Shown: positions 1 through 15,300, numbered from the stretch's first letter. The stretch is DNA of 64,000 bases from Membranipora membranacea (GCA_914767715.1 OU612065.1:6696001-6760000); one strand, 5' to 3'. Notes: generated by a model from the sequence alone, not told the origin. Numbers and translations are program-made.

Positions 1-670
1 ACTTGGCATGCATTTTCTAAAATGGGTTTCACCATGGTCTTGAAGGCAATGAGCTTTGTTTTCTTTGGGGCCTGTTTTAAGTGTCTTTTTACCATTCCAA
101 GTGACCTGTTTGCTTTGGCAGCTACCTTAGATATATGTGTGTTCCATTTTAGGTTGTAATCAATATGCACACCTAGATATTTAACAGAGACGGAAGCTGG
201 AATCGGTTCATATCCCAGAAAAAAAGTATGGGTGGGGATTTCTGATCCAAATTGGAGATGACAACATTTAAGTTGTTGAACTTCATTCCCCATTTCCCTG
301 CCCAGATATATAATTTATTTATGTCATCCTCAATCAGATTTGGATCAGAGGCAGAGCTTAGGATGGTATCGTCTGCATATAATCTACAGTCACTGTTTTT
401 AATATCCTCGGACATATCATTTACGTACAGTATAAAGAGAAGAGGCCCAAGAACGGAGCCCTGTGGAACCCCAGACTTCACATGGAACTCCTCGGAGAGG
501 AGTCCATTCACTGAGACCACAGAGCTTCGTCGATGGAGCCATTCCTCAATCCAGTTTATACAGCGCTTATCAAAATTTTAAGTTTATAGATAAGGAGATT
601 GTGTGGGACACGATCAAAGGCCTTGCTAAAATCAAAGCTAATCATGTGGTGCTCCTTTTTTTGATCGTAG
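1..670 (-). pseudogene. Decayed non-LTR retrotransposon (LINE) reverse transcriptase fragment
   Basis: Read on the minus strand, this is part of a reverse transcriptase of the jockey/CR1-like LINE class. The order of motifs is DFSKAFDRVPHNLL (around 640-590), then SGVPQGSVLGPLLF and YADDT (within 520-350, the YADD catalytic core), then KYLGVHIDYNLKWNTHISK (about 180-110), running off the window edge at position 1 with FKTMVKPILENACQ. The frame is broken at least twice: near 560, between the DFSKAFD block and the VPQGS block, and near 265, after the palm motifs. No single frame is intact and the 5' and 3' ends are missing, so this is a dead copy. Motifs are seen directly; the clade assignment is inferred from motif spacing. 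Confidence 0.88.
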
Positions 671-3600
671 TCTTCTATTATGAATGATGAATAAATGATG
701 ATATTGATATATATATTGCAAAAATTATAATATTATAACATTTACAAGGATCGTCTCTAACTCCTTCATTTATAGATGATAAATTAAATAATCTTGCTGT
801 AGGTAGATATATTATGATAATTATAAATTATGATTATTATAAACTTCCAATCAACATCTGAAAAATTGGCAAATGGAAAGCTCAAGCTGCAAGTCAAGGA
901 TCTCCTAGCCTTGGCTGCATCCTGCTTTCTGAGATTATATTACTATTATTTTATCAATTTAATAACCAAAACAAACAGGGGCAGGCTAAACCAGTTTCCA
1001 GGCTATAGGACGGGCAAGGTCAATTATGATCATCTCTTTTATAACCAGTCCAACCAATGAACTAAACCTCAGGCTTAGTTCATTGGTCCAACTGACCAAA
1101 GGTGGGCAGTTCATAGGGGGGCAAACTCCTAATGTCTACGATTATACCAACCTAAACTAATTAAACATTCATGTCCACTGATCCCTGCTTATGGATATTT
1201 TCCCATTATTGATTCAGACCCTCTAGGCGATATAGTGCGACAATGTCTGAGCTCCACATAAGTCCACCTTCCCACGCTCGATGCGGATACAGTATTTAAA
1301 AATATTTCAGGCCAAAGATGCTATAATGGATGCAGATATCTGTATTGTATGAGATATCTATATTTCAGGGAAATTAAAATGCATCTTTCTCTTTTGAAAA
1401 TGAGGAAATAAACAGTACTTCTTGACATGGTCAGCTCCAGAATCATAGCTCGTTAGCAGATTTTAATTCTCTTAGCACGAGTCTGACCTGATGCCACAAA
1501 TTTAAACAATTTGTCAAACTTTTAATTGATACTGATAAGATACTTGACAATTTACACCAGCGCTTTGCTGCATAACCACACAGGAGATAATAATAATTTG
1601 TTAATGAAACAAGTTAAATAAATTTGCAGTTCAAGAAAACATCCCAATACAGCTATCAAAGGACGGTTTTAGATTTTTCTATCAATAATTTTGGTGCTGA
1701 CTTGTACAATCTGCATTCCAGCTTTAAGCAGTGACCTGGGTGATTTCAAATCATCTGTGAAAGGCCACATCCCTAGTCTGCATTCTATGACATGATATGT
1801 GAATCCCTACTTTTGAAGTTTTTGACCGCAGAGTATTATTTTGTGTGTCTATATGACAGTAACTTACCACTACACCTCATTCTCCAATATATTTTAGTGG
1901 GCAATAGTTGGTTTTTCAAATCTTGGATTACTGCTATTTTCTCCTGCACTGATAGTTACGTGCATTCAAATGTAAAAAGAAACCTATTTATTAACCATGT
2001 GGCCCTTGCAGGCCAGGGTAGTGTGGTTCACCCACCTTTCATCCGAGGATTGAATGCTATAAATTTCCATTTCGCTACATTGCATCATCGCCCATTCCTG
2101 AATTAGTTGCCCATATGGAAAGCTTATTGGAATCGTTCTCGGGTCTCTGTTGATCATCTGTGATGTGCTCTTGATTCTTGATGGCCCAAGCAAACAATTT
2201 ACATAGTTGGGAAGATATTTGATGTAGACCAAAACAAGACTGGAACTTCAGGAAGAGAAGGGAATTGGGAATTCTGTCCATCAATGACACACCCCTTTCA
2301 TTCCCCCTGGACACACTGTCTGAGCTTTGTTTCCATAAGGTCATTTATTTCCATTCAATCTGCAAGTTAGCGGGGGTTGTTTATGTTGGACTCTGTGTGT
2401 CCGTTGGCTCTCTTACCATTACTGTTGAATAGATAAGCGTTATTTCTGTTTGCTGGTCCACGTTGATATGTGCTCCAGGTAAACCTGCATATTGCGTACC
2501 AATTGAATGGATGTTCGTAAGTTGTGTATGAGGATTTTTTTCGACCTCTTTAATCGTCGAACATACTTGTCCGATACCCTATTATATGTGCTTTTTTTCT
2601 AGTTTTTCATCATGTGAGTCAATACGCATGCAGAGCAGCTACACAGATGGAGAAAGTATCTGGCTCCCAGATATCAGTGCTAACCTTAGGATTGATGATT
2701 GAATTGAAGATAGTTGGGATATCGATTAAGTATAACTACAGAACTTAATCCTACACATACTCTCCTCCGATGCCCATAGATCCTGGTGGTATTTTCCACA
2801 CATGGTCAGTGTGGTGGCAGGTATTACACAAGCGTATGCTGTCAATTTCTGTAGAGGAACATGTGCAATTTTCCCAGGCCTCGAAAATCTCAAGAGTGTA
2901 CCATAGAGGGATAACGAGATGTATGTATGTGAACTTGACCTTAAGATAACGTTACAAATCTCTTCTCCACCGTACAGTGGTCTTCTGTTCTGTGATTCTT
3001 CTTGGTGAGGTATGGTTGATGTTGGAGACAATGGTTACTACTCTTGAGTTGACTCGTAAACGTTTTCTTCTGCCAGTGAGAGGGGTGTGACACCATGGCC
3101 ATCAAACTATCAACCCTCACTTGATTGTTAAAACACCAGGCCTTTTGTAAGCAAAATGATTAGTGGCATATATACATATATTTTTACAACAATAAAGAGG
3201 TTAATTATGTATTATGATTTGAACACTAAGGGGAGGCAGCATGGTACTAAAATTAATTTTAGTCTGTATGAGGGCTATTAAAAGTTGACCAAAAACCAGT
3301 TCAATGGAAATCCTAAACATTTATTTTCCAAATATCCCAGTTACTATTTTTCTGTAGCCTGCCGATGGGCTATATTCAAATTTATTGCTCTAGAATGCCG
3401 TTAAATATTTTTGTGCTCACATAGGAACTAATTACTATGTTACCATTTCCATGTATTGCCAGAGTAGTCTTCATAGTGGTTGCCAATGACATCGTTTAAT
3501 CATGATTTAGATTTTTACAATTTACAGTTTACTGTTAAAATAATCTAATTCTGATTTACTAGCTAGAGCATGGCCGACCTCAAAGTCTCTTTTTATGTAG

Positions 3601-6600
3601 AAAGTTTTGTCATGTCATGATATAATGTGGTTACCGTAATATTACTCAGGCAGCGAGGTAATAAGTGATTTATATTAACAGTAATCTATTTGATTATGAG
3701 CCCATCAATAACACTTTACCTAGTGATTTGTAGAAGATCAGTATGAAATTCCTTTATCTATGCCCAAAGAGAATTCTGATGGTCATCTCTAAGGTTATTT
3801 TTAGTCGTAGGGTCAACGTACTCTGAGTTCACATGGCAGTTGAACTTGACATGAGGATAAAAGCTTGTCCAAGATATCAATAATAATAGTCTTCTTGTTG
3901 TTATTGTGTAAGAGTTGTCATCTCTATGCCCATGCCATGCCTACGGTATGTAATTGAAATAGGTCAATCACATAAGATGTAGGGGAAAATTTACTTGTGT
4001 TGTAAGGGAAGATAACAAATTAAAATATCAAATGATTTCTGATTTAGGCCTGTATGTCTTGTACCTAATAATGCAGACCAAAATGTCAGTAACGGTTATG
4101 CTGACTGTATGAGATATGTAGTGTTGAGCACTGTACATGTGAATTCTGTTTTATTTCAATATATAAACCTCTGCAATTAATGTTGTACTGCAATGTTATT
4201 TTTTTAAACGGACAGGATGTGAAAAGGATTAAGTTCAGTATGAGTACAAATTCTTTAGTCCTCCTGAAGTACCCAGTAGTATTCTCTGCACTTGGTAGAA
4301 CTTTAGAGAAAACATGTATGCCGGAACAACTTTATAGCTTGTTGATACTCTGCTGTCAGTTCATCCTGGGTAAGATTATTAAACCAGGTATTGTTTATTT
4401 CCTGAGTGCACTTAAATAGTTAAACAACATTTCCTACAGATCAGGTTATGTATGTTTTACGAGTTGTCTGCCCGTTGTTTACTTTGTGGTGATGTGTCAT
4501 TGAAGGTTATTTATTGGTCACATGATCAAGCATATTTATGTTGCGCTGAGGCTCGTGTATAATGTATACATCTTGATTGGAGATGAGAGGTTCATTACTT
4601 AATGAGTATTAGACGAAGTGTATACGGACATTGAAAGAAAACAAATTCAGCACCAATTCTGTTGGGAATACATACGCAGTACATCATCATAATCTCAGTG
4701 GGATATTGTGGATTATTATCTGAATCGGAAGCAATTGTCAGTAAAATTATTTTTCATCTCGGTCACTCTACGGATTCAGCTACGGTATGTAAAACATTCT
4801 GATAACTTTTTCTACCAGTAGAAAATTGTGTGTTGTCGTGCTGAGATATATACCTTGTTGACATTAGTTTAGCCATCCAGATTTGAGATGACTGAATATA
4901 ATTGTTTGACTGGTTGATATGAAACAGGGACAGGTGGAATAATCATACAGGTAAATAAGGTAACATTTTACCTTGTTAGTCTTAGTTAGCTGGACGTGGT
5001 AGAATTAACAATGAGTGATTAATATGTTGGTGCAAGCTGCGATAATTGCTTTTCAAGTTTCAAAAAACATTTTACTATGCAGTTCCAGTTTCAAAAACAA
5101 GGCACCAGTAGTAGTGCAATCAAATTATATGTCTTTTGAGAAATATTTTGTTTGTGGTTTGCCTCATCTGAGGAGCACCTGATATGGCTGTGGCTTGTTG
5201 ATAGTTGTCAAGCTCAATGAGGTCCCCTCTTTGTGGATATAAAGTCTCATTAAAATCTCTTTGGATGAATATTCACTGTATTACATCCCAGCCGCTTCCC
5301 TTTCTTCATAAGACGGAGGCAAGATTTGCTGTAAAATTGGCCTATTCATCAATGGGGACATGGTGTTAATAAAGATCCATCTCTATAATCATGCAAATGG
5401 TATAAAATCCACAACTCTCTGTGGTTAGTTTATCCCTTACCCTTCCATGCCCCTTGATTGTATGTCAGATAAATATTATAATTATCGTGCTGTTATTAAT
5501 TACTCGTATGAGAAGTTTATGACATTTTCCAACAATTCTCTTTGAAAAATCTCACAGTGATTGATATTTTCTGATGTAAGCTGTATTTTCATGGTATAAA
5601 TCATAATGAATACTGGCCATTTAATGATCCTCATCACCAATCGTACTAAGAACAAATTAGCCAGTATCAAGATTTTCTCTGTGAATGATTCTGTTGCAAT
5701 TGTAATATCTTTGTTTATTTGTGCTGCTCTGTGCACTGGTCATCTCCCTGGTAGTGGGAAATCAAATTGTAAATGATCGGAGAGTTGCTTCTGACCATGG
5801 CTGCTCGGTTATTTCTCACTCACTCTGTTCAGTCTCGTAGCTAAGTCATCTTCATCAATCATTCGAGCGAGGTTTCAGTTCTTCCTCTCTCGATTGTGTT
5901 TGTTTGTCCTCACCAGAGCCAGATCTCATCTTTGTCCTCAATCTGTGCTGGTAGGTTAGGTAAGTAGGGTAGGTTAGGTAGGAGGTGTTCTGAGTGGTTC
6001 ATACTAAATTCTAGTGGTACCTGCTTGTGTTGTTTTACATTGTATTCAAAGTGTTGGAGTGTGTCATTGTAGGCCACAACTGCTTGGGATCAGGGCAGAT
6101 GGAATAATGTACATAACGACCGTGGGTACCCTGTGAGCTGATGTACCTAGATAGAGCATCACAGTTAATGAGCAACATACCCATACTACACATGACTCCG
6201 GAAGAACCATATTAATAACATAACCAATTTGGTAAAATGTTGATTGTTTTGAATATTCTGGGGCCGATAGGATATTAACTGCAATTATAATGGCATCAAT
6301 GAACCTTTACCCGATGAACTGATGCCGTGTAGTGTATGGTTTGCTTGCTTTGGATCTGCTAACTTAAAAGTTATCAAGAAAATGTGATAATGTATAATTA
6401 GCAGACAATGGTATTGTTTTAAGTTATGCATAATCAAATAAGCATGTCTAGCTTTGCTCATTACTCATCTAATCCCTGCTTCAGTTGGTCCAAACATCTT
6501 TCATATGTACCGACTGCGATACTTCTTGATGCTTCTTTCTCCGGTGCAGTTCAGTATTTTGCACAAACTCCCAGGAGAGCTGGCATTTTCCATGAAGATA

Positions 6601-8905
6601 TGCAAATGTCTCAGAACTTTGGCTGACCAACAGAATCCATTTGCACAGGTACATGTGCTTCCTTGGCAAAATGAGTTCATTAGCTTAAATTGATAATTCA
6701 TAATGAAAGTGGGTCGTCGATCACATCAATTCTGATGTATAGTTTTTAAATTTGAAAGTCTCTTTTACTATTGATATTGAACTTGATGATAGTCACTGTG
6801 AAGCTGTGTCATGCCTGTTATTCCAGTCTGTTTAATTTAATTGTGGTTGTGACTGACTGATTAGTGTTTGTAGCAGTATGTTGTTGACTCTTCATTGATC
6901 TGAAAAGCTGAGGGCGCTAGGTGAGATTCTATGTAAACACAGAGGTAAATGGGATATGAAAATTCTATGATATCCTTTTATCGTTGGCTTAAAGGCTAGA
7001 TAAAAATGGGTATAAAGGTGTAGTCAGTCTCCTCTCAAGTTATCTTTGCTACAACTGTGTTGCTCAAAAATATTGTAGTGATATTGTTGGTAGGTCTTCT
7101 TCTAATAAGGTTCTGCGGATAATTTCATTCACTTGGTGTATAAGTTTTTCATACTCTGCAGTTTCTGAGTGACACACATATTTATACAGACGTCGTTTTC
7201 TGGTATGATTACTTGTATTATGGGTTTTGTGTTATCGACTTGCAGACAGGTCTGGTACAGAAGTTCAACATATCTCAGCATTGTGTGGCATTTCCTTTTA
7301 AAAACTCATAACAAAAAGCTTCTTCACTGGTTTGTTGTTATGAATATTATTTATTCTTGTGTAAGGTGTTAAGGCCTTAGATAAAAGGCAGCATTATCTT
7401 ATGGCTGTGAACGTTTGCTTGAATAACTTGTCTAATGGGATTACCAGCACTTAGATCAAACCAATCTTTGCTGCTGCAGGTGTTGCCATTTTGTGATTTG
7501 TAAATAATGCCAATATCTTGTGGCATCAGCATGAATTTATCTGGCCAAGTCCCTGCGCTTTGCTGAGAAGGAAAGGATGACTTGTGTCTTCACCCCTGTT
7601 TGTACAGATGGTTGAGTTTGATTGACTGACGTAAAAGACTCTCTGGGTCAAACGGTGAACCAGCCAGTTGTTCCAATACAGGCTGGATGATTTGATGATG
7701 GTGCTTCTCTCACATTCATTATCTATATTTGAAAGCTAATCGTAAAAATATTTCAACATTTTTCTTGATGGCGGACCCAAGACAGCAGTATGATTCTATT
7801 ATTTGTATTTTACCCTTTCCTTAGGTAATGGATTCTTTCTCAGCTGATATATAGTAACAATACGATCGTTGTAGGTGAACAAATTTATCTGTTATTCCTT
7901 GTCAGGTTTCTTGGGTGCACTACTGTATTGTCCAGCTAAGTTTTCTGGCTGTGATATCTACCCAAGTTAAAGCTTGGGATATAGATTTTATAACTATTCA
8001 TCAATAATTGCTGCTCCACTGCTATGGTGTATTAGGTGAGAGACAATCAATACCTTTATTATGCTGGGTGCATGTCAGGTGATATTGAAACATTTTTGTA
8101 TACAAATTGATGTTATATTACACTTGACTGATATGCACATGTCATACCGCAGTGAGGCTTTTCCTTGGTGTGTCCTTAGTGTATATCCTGTCAAAACTGG
8201 GTTACCACTGCCAATGTATCTGCAATGACTACTTAGCTTAATTTCACTTATGTTCTTGGTGTCTAGCAGTGCTTATTCGAGATGACTTTTCGATGTCAGG
8301 TGTAGTGAAGGAGAGGAAGGTCGCACTCTCTATCAGGAAGCACATGTTCTGCATGATCGTTGCAGATTCAGCTCTTTTTATGTAAAAAGGAAATAGCTTG
8401 CTTCACATAATTCACCTCCGTTTGATGGATGGGTTTTGGTGGTTTATAAAAAAACCCAACTATTTGCAGGAGTTTGAACTCACAATGGTGATTTTTGGGT
8501 CCACCCACGGGGTTATCTAACTAAAATCTTTGAATTTTAAATTGAATAAAGAATACAATCATGTCTCAAAGAAGTTAATCGTATTTTTGCGGACATTACT
8601 TAATCTGAAACAGTATTCTGAACCAACACAAATGCTTCAGACGGAGCATGATACTATTTATAGTAGGGACCTATTAATTTTTTGAGCGAGCTACTTTTCC
8701 TCATGACACTCACGCAATAAACTTTGTTTTTGACGAGGAATGTTAGAGGTGAGTCCTCACTAATGTAACTATTAGCTGTGATTTACTCCAGTTAAGGTAC
8801 TTTGTCATCATTTGTGTGGGGAAAAGTGGCAGGCAATAAAATTTAAATATGACTGCAGATTGTCTGCTTTGTAGCTATCTATTCATGGAATTTTTTATTT
8901 TTTAG
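671..8905. other. Gene-poor upstream region
   Basis: No protein-coding exon with family resemblance and no RNA gene could be supported on either strand; the open frames here are short and lack recognisable motifs. It holds one hairpin (1053-1087) and AT-rich sequence. The Cav3 promoter and any 5' non-coding exons should lie here, but no core promoter element is convincing by eye. Confidence 0.5.
1053..1087. repeat. Short palindrome, family B (CCAATGAACTAAACC)
   Basis: Inverted repeat with arms ACCAATGAACTAAACCT and AGGCTTAGTTCATTGGT around a tiny loop. Related hairpins with the same arm lie at 21461-21490 and 46049-46074, so this is a dispersed small palindromic element. Confidence 0.75.
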
Positions 8906-9016
8906 CTGAGGTAAAAACAGCCATCAATGAAAGGAAGGCAGGCGTTGAGGCCCACATGTTGCTGCACCAAACTTCTATCAGGAGATCACGTCTCTCACTC
9001 AGATTTATGAGAAGGT

Positions 9017-9395
9017 ATGCTAGATCAGACAGATCGGCCTGAGAATACACACCACACGCAAACAGTGGATGATGTTGAGAGAGGTGATGATAATAATGTA
9101 GGTGAGGCTATAGCTAATATCGTGGCTGATGAGTCGGCTGAGAACGTATCACAGCAGATTCCTAGTAAACAGACTCATGACGTCGACGAGGATGCAGAGG
9201 ATGAGACGGACTGGCAGCGACACGATGCTGACGAAGTGGATGAGACCAGATCAGATATTGACTCTATGTCTTCTTGCTCATCGTCAGATGCTGATGAGCT
9301 CGGTGAGGAGCTGCCCACCGCCGAATGTCCATTCCCTGGATTTGAGAAGGTTGTGTTCAGATGTCTACCCCAAACCCACAAACTCAGGCTCATCT
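9017..9395 (+). CDS. Cav3: Cav3 exon 1: cytoplasmic N-terminus
   Basis: The first ATG in this frame is at 9017; an in-frame stop lies just upstream at 9008-9010. The translation is very acidic (Asp/Glu/Ser-rich) and ends with [21 protein letters not shown], which matches the LPYPxxxPVVFxxLxQ motif just before IS1 of Cav3 channels. The donor is unclear: the only GT in the right place is a poor site (GTCTCC at 9396), giving phase 1. The exon may begin at the acceptor ending at 8905, with 8906-9016 as 5' UTR. Confidence 0.75.
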
Positions 9396-12300
9396 GTCTC
9401 CATCTAATCACTTCACCATATCCTTTTTGACACAACCTGGCTCAGCCAATGCCATCGGTATACCCTGTAGGATATATAACATTTGCCTGTCTTGACAAGC
9501 TTTGTTCAGTGGGTCCCCCCACCCACCAAACGAAGCTTGTCAAGACTTGCTAATATAACATGTGCCGATGTATTGGTATGCACTGTGATATACCTACCTG
9601 TCATTTTGGTACTGGAATATAGCTTATATGGCTAGAGCTTGCCAATAGTTTTAGGTGGTTCCCTTTGATTTCAAATTTAAATAGTTGCCTGTAGTCAAGC
9701 AAAATTAAATCTGCCATCTCTTATCTCCATCGTAATAAAAATGACAAATTGCGGATTTACAGGATCATGTAGAATGTTACTCCATATGATGACATTAGTT
9801 TTTGCTGCCTCGTGTAATCAGATTTCATGTTACCATTTCTTAACTCGTGTTCACACATGGTTTGAGAGACTGGTGATATTTGTTATCTTGCTCAACTGTC
9901 TGACTCTGGGAATGTACCAGCCATGTAAGGATGCCCAAGGCTGTACAGACACCAGATGTAGGGTTCTGGCTGTACTTGATCATGTTGTCTATGGATTCTT
10001 TGTTATGGAGATGCTCGTCAAGGTTCTCGCTATGGGATTTCTTGGCAAGAAAGGATACATAGCGGAAACGTGGAACAGATTGGATATGTTTATCATCATC
10101 GCCGGGTAAATATTTTCTCTTATATAAATATGAACATTATGTATATTATGTATATGCCATTCAAGGAACTTTGGCCAACATTGATATTTGTTACCTAAAT
10201 TATCGATGGCTACGTTACAGCAGGTAGAAAAGCTCACCTGGGGACAGTGCTGGCCCTTTGATTGGTAAAAGTGCCATTAATCATCACCATCCACTCTAAT
10301 GGTGATGAAAGATGATAATTCTATGGGTCCACGCCTAAAATTTCCAATTCTAGTGAGATAATTGTATTTGCCAGTGCCCACCATTTCCTTTGTGCCGTGG
10401 AAAACCGATGTCGAGAGTGGCTCTTCTATGTGGTCAACACACAAATCCCACTTGACTTTGCATGTTTGAAAAGCTGTAGAATTGGCAGATTTCGTAAAAA
10501 CCAATACCTTCAAACCGGACCATGGTTCATCTGTATCACAGTAGCCATATAGCACACTGTTGTCAGCAATCAATATCTTGTCTATAAAGGATAGTAATTG
10601 AATCTTAGCATATTGTTTGTATTTTTAATCGCTTGGCTTTGTACATTTTGATTTTGTTCCAACCGCTGATTGATCTTAATCATGATGTGTGCTGGTGTGG
10701 CAAAAATTCTTCCCATACATCGTTTTTGCTGCCATACGGGTATTGTAAGTAATTGTTGGTGATTTGGCTATCGAGCTTATATATGTGCTTGTACGGTCTT
10801 TGTATTCCAGAACAGCAGACCTGATTGTTGCAGCGTAAGAAATAGCTTTGTGTTTTTTCATTCAACACCAGAAAGTGTGTTCAGTAACTGTAACCATGAG
10901 AATTGATGCGACAAGAAATTAGCAGATAATTTTACTATCACTAACATAATATTTATTCTCCAGTTGTGTGAGCTGATGTGAAGGCCGTTTATACTATGTC
11001 CACAAATGTGCCATGACTCCGGCAAAAGCATCCATATATAATTTGATTTCATCTGTATGGTAATTCTCAGGGTTACATGTGGCTAACCACCTTTTGGAGA
11101 AGTCATTGTGAAATGCTATAGCTACAGTATTTTTCAAACTGCCATTTCAGTCTTCCTAACTGCTTGACCAGACCCAGTGACATGATATCTGGGAACTTAC
11201 CGGCATTAGGCACCCATTAGGCTCCGACAAGCTCTGATTTTTGCACCATTTGCCTGGATATCGCTTATGGATTGATGTGAACAGTAGATAAGGACTTGCA
11301 GATTAGTGTTTGCACCTAAAAATTACAACTGGTTGGAAAGGACACATATATTATCGGTTTGAAAGTGCTCAGTGTCATTCCTTGCTGATTTATAGGCCAC
11401 CGTTTGGGGAATTGTATCCACAATCGTACTATTGTGTTCCTCCTATACCACGTAGATACAATAATCTAGTGTTTAGCCAAAACATCAGCCATTTTACTGC
11501 TGCGACGTCAAAGCCTTTCTCCCTAGTGATTCGACGTGTACAATGCTGTGCGTCCTTTCTCATATATCAATCACCATTGCTTACCTATTTTCAAGTTTCC
11601 TACATATTATGTGTTTGATGGAATCTTCTAGATGTTTAGAGCTCTTTTCTCCTGAACCCCAATGCAATCATATCGTGCATGAGTTATGGCTTTTTAGCAT
11701 CCATCATAAACAACGAGCTGTTACTGCATGAATTAATACTACGCTGACACACCCAACTTACCCAGAGAATAATATTTTTTTGGTTTCGAATGATCTATAA
11801 TCTTATCCCCAGAGCTGCCGAGTATGGCCTACAGAATGGAGATATCAACTTATCAGCCATCCGAACAATAAGAGTTCTTCGTCCTTTGAGAGCTATCAAC
11901 AGAATTCCAAGTAAGACATTAACTACTACGGTACCGGACTAAAAATACTAAAAATACAGGAATATAGGAATTCAACTCGAGTGCATTCAGGCTTAGAATC
12001 AAAATGTGATCTCTAGTAGTAGTAGCTTGCAATCCAAGACTCATTTTTGCTGTTAATGTAAATTCTGCTATCCTAAAAGAAACAGCAGAGGCATAAACAT
12101 TAGCAAGACTTTTACATAATGGGGAAATCGAATCGTGTGTAAATCATATCTGTGCTCAAGAAAGCTAGCAGGTTCAGCCTAGCGATAGCCATTAGTGAAT
12201 CGTAGGTACCGGAAGAAGGTTTTTCTCCATCTGAAACCATTGCATTATAAAATAGGGGCGATCACATTACAATGTCTCACTTTTGACTTTTGAAATTTTG

Positions 12301-15300
12301 CACTAGAAGCTGCTCACTTTCTATAGTGTTAATATGTTTCTATCCACTCTAATTGCCCCAAGGATATATCTGACTGCTGAGCCAGCATCGGCAGCATTAG
12401 TTAAATAATAGTTAATAAGTTTTATAATTGTGAGCTGCGATTTTCTCTAAATTATTAATTCCCTATTGTGCCATCAATGCCATAGAATTGAATGGTACTA
12501 TTGTTGCTGAAACTGACAATATGGGGATATTGATTTGGCGCCAGCACTCCACTGCCAGGGTACTAGACTACTATTCATTGAGCTGAAGTGGGATCAATTC
12601 AACCAAGGCTTGTTGAGGACCCACTGGCATGGTAATATATGCAGAAGTTGTTTCATCTGAGACTTTTACTAATCTTCTAGTTCCAGCGTGACAGTATGAA
12701 TTATGGCATCCAGGCCTAGTCATAATCAGTCCTGTAACGCTGGTCTATAAATTTTAATTTCACACATCAGAGACATTCTACTACCCACAAAACATAGTTA
12801 GGAGCTTAAAACTCTTCTAAAATAATACTCTTAATACTCTTCTAAAATCAAGTGGGTGGATTGTCCGTCACTGTTGAGTTACCATATAATTTAATGACAA
12901 TTTGAGATTCAAATGCAGTACAGCGTGCAGAATAGCTTTGATAAGTTGGGAAATTTTCAAGGCAAGGCGATGAGACAGACATATAGAAGGAGATTCTCAC
13001 CATGACCTGTGATACAGGGCACCAGTAGCCCTCACATTTCAGCCAGATGAACCAGTGGACTGTGGTCAAAACTGCAGGGTTCAAACAAATTTACCATTCA
13101 GGTCAAAGTTTACATAAAAGAAAATAATAAACTTCTTAGAGCCCTATTTCCACTCCATAAACCACAGAAAATTCTTCCACATAAACTAGTCATATCCCTC
13201 AGTAGTACGGACATTGCCGGTGCTCATGTAAATCATACTGTTGTTAAGTGTGCCGATCAGACAGTGTGAACAACTTATACAGCAGTGTGATTTACTTGAT
13301 GACAGGACAAATTCTTACCTGTCAGCAAATTCTTACCTGTCAGCGGTTGGCCTGTAAGAGAATGTAATCACAGAGTAAGGATATATCCTTACTCTGTGAT
13401 ATAATAGAGTGATTTATTGCAGACCATTTACTGTTATAATGTTTACTAATTTGCACTGTTTTATTGTTGCAGATTTGCGTATACTTGTGATGCTGCTTCT
13501 GGACACTTTACCTATGCTGGGAAACGTGCTGCTCATATGCTTCTTTGTATTCTTTATCTTTGGTATTCTCGGCGTGCAATTATGGGCTGGAATGCTCAGA
13601 CAGAGGTGCTATATGCCTGAAAACATGACCCAACTTATCCGCAATGCATCCCTACTCTATAATATGTAAGTAAGGACTTGGTTTAATATACCGTGGCAGA
13701 TTGTAATTTCACATTGTATTACCTGTGCTTTGGAGTAAAAGGCATCTCTTCACAATAATGTTTTAGTTGATATCTAGTGGAGGATGTGCTATGCTTGCAC
13801 TAGTTACTGGCTGAAATCTGAAATCCCTTCACACCAGCAACACTATCTCATCTGAAAGAATTGTCGAAAGGAATTCATTTTCAGCCATCGAATGCTGGTA
13901 CCTAGGCGATGAATAATCATTAGCTACCATCATGGCCTCCAGTTTTTGCCCTCCAGTTTGTATGTAGGCCTACATGAACCAATAGAGAACCTGCCTAGTC
14001 GATGGGCCAAGTAACAGGGGGTTTGGGAATGGATGAAGACCAGAATGCAATAATCACCTACCATGATCATTCCACTGCTTAGCTTTGATAAGTATGTCAT
14101 GCTTCTAGCTTTTATTCAGGCTTCAGTTAGTCAATCTATTAAGTCTATTTGCTTTTAGATCCAACCCTATAGATGAGTATTATAAAGGATCGTGGTCAAG
14201 TGCAGAGTTTATCTGCTCTTTGCCTGAAGATGGTGGTATGCTGACTTGTGATCAGATTAGTCCCTCCCTAAATAAGGAGAGCCAGGAATGTACTCTTCCT
14301 TTCACCACCGAGGTGCTGGACCCTGACTATCAGAATCCAGATAATGGGAGTTGTGTTAACTACAATCAGTATTACACTGTGTGCCAGCCTGATGGCCCTA
14401 ATCCGTTCAAACAATCTATATCCTTCGACAATATAGCCAGCGCGTGGATAGCTATATTTCAGGTGAGTCAGCATTACTCCTTCGGTTCAGGTTCACAGCC
14501 AGTTGTGTTCAGTTGTTGAGTTGATATGGGAGGCTTGAGAGGGATGGATGACAGAATCCTCCCTTCATGTGTTGCTCAAAAAGAGACAGTGGAGTGTTTG
14601 ATGATTTGATGATGGCCATAAAAGAACCTGCTATGACTAATTAAAGTGGCCAGTGATTCTGTTATTTATCGTATCAAAATATAAGTCTCTTCCAGCACAA
14701 ATAAAGTATAGTATAGTACTATGCTTTCAAATACTAACTTGGTAACCCCCAGCTACGATGTGAAGAAAAAATTGAGGTTACACACTAATTCCCTTCCAAG
14801 CTATCCACTGTGTATTTTATTCTCGGAATGGTTGGAAAGTATATTATTGCACTTGGCTCTAAATGCCATCATCTTCGTGACACTTTACAAACCATGACCA
14901 CAAAATCTTGATGATTAATAGAATGTTCTCACTGCAGCTGTGTCACACACCAGTAGTTCTATATTCGGTCAAAAGGTCATTGACTTGGCTTGACTTCATT
15001 GCAAGCCCAGCGCAGTTTGATTTGTTACAGATTTTCGGGGCAGAGCTCATATATTATTTTTAAATTCCTTCAAATCACTGCTGACCTCCATTATCTGAGT
15101 AATCAATCGTATCCAAACGCGAAATACAAATTGTTATTGTTTTTGAAAACCAACATTTTTTATTATTTCGGGACAGATATCCCCAGCAAATACTTATTGC
15201 ATCAGTAAACAGCTGACAGTAGTCCTTTATTCAAATGTCAATGTCCATGACAGGTCATAAAACTGAATGATATTCATGAAAATAGATCTCTGACAAGATG

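Noticed and set aside
2726-3060. Possible decayed immunoglobulin-like domain (plus-strand GDNGYYS near 3025-3045)
   Set aside because: The motif ends in a stop instead of Cys, upstream frames are broken and no partner Cys or Trp is placed correctly; probably chance.
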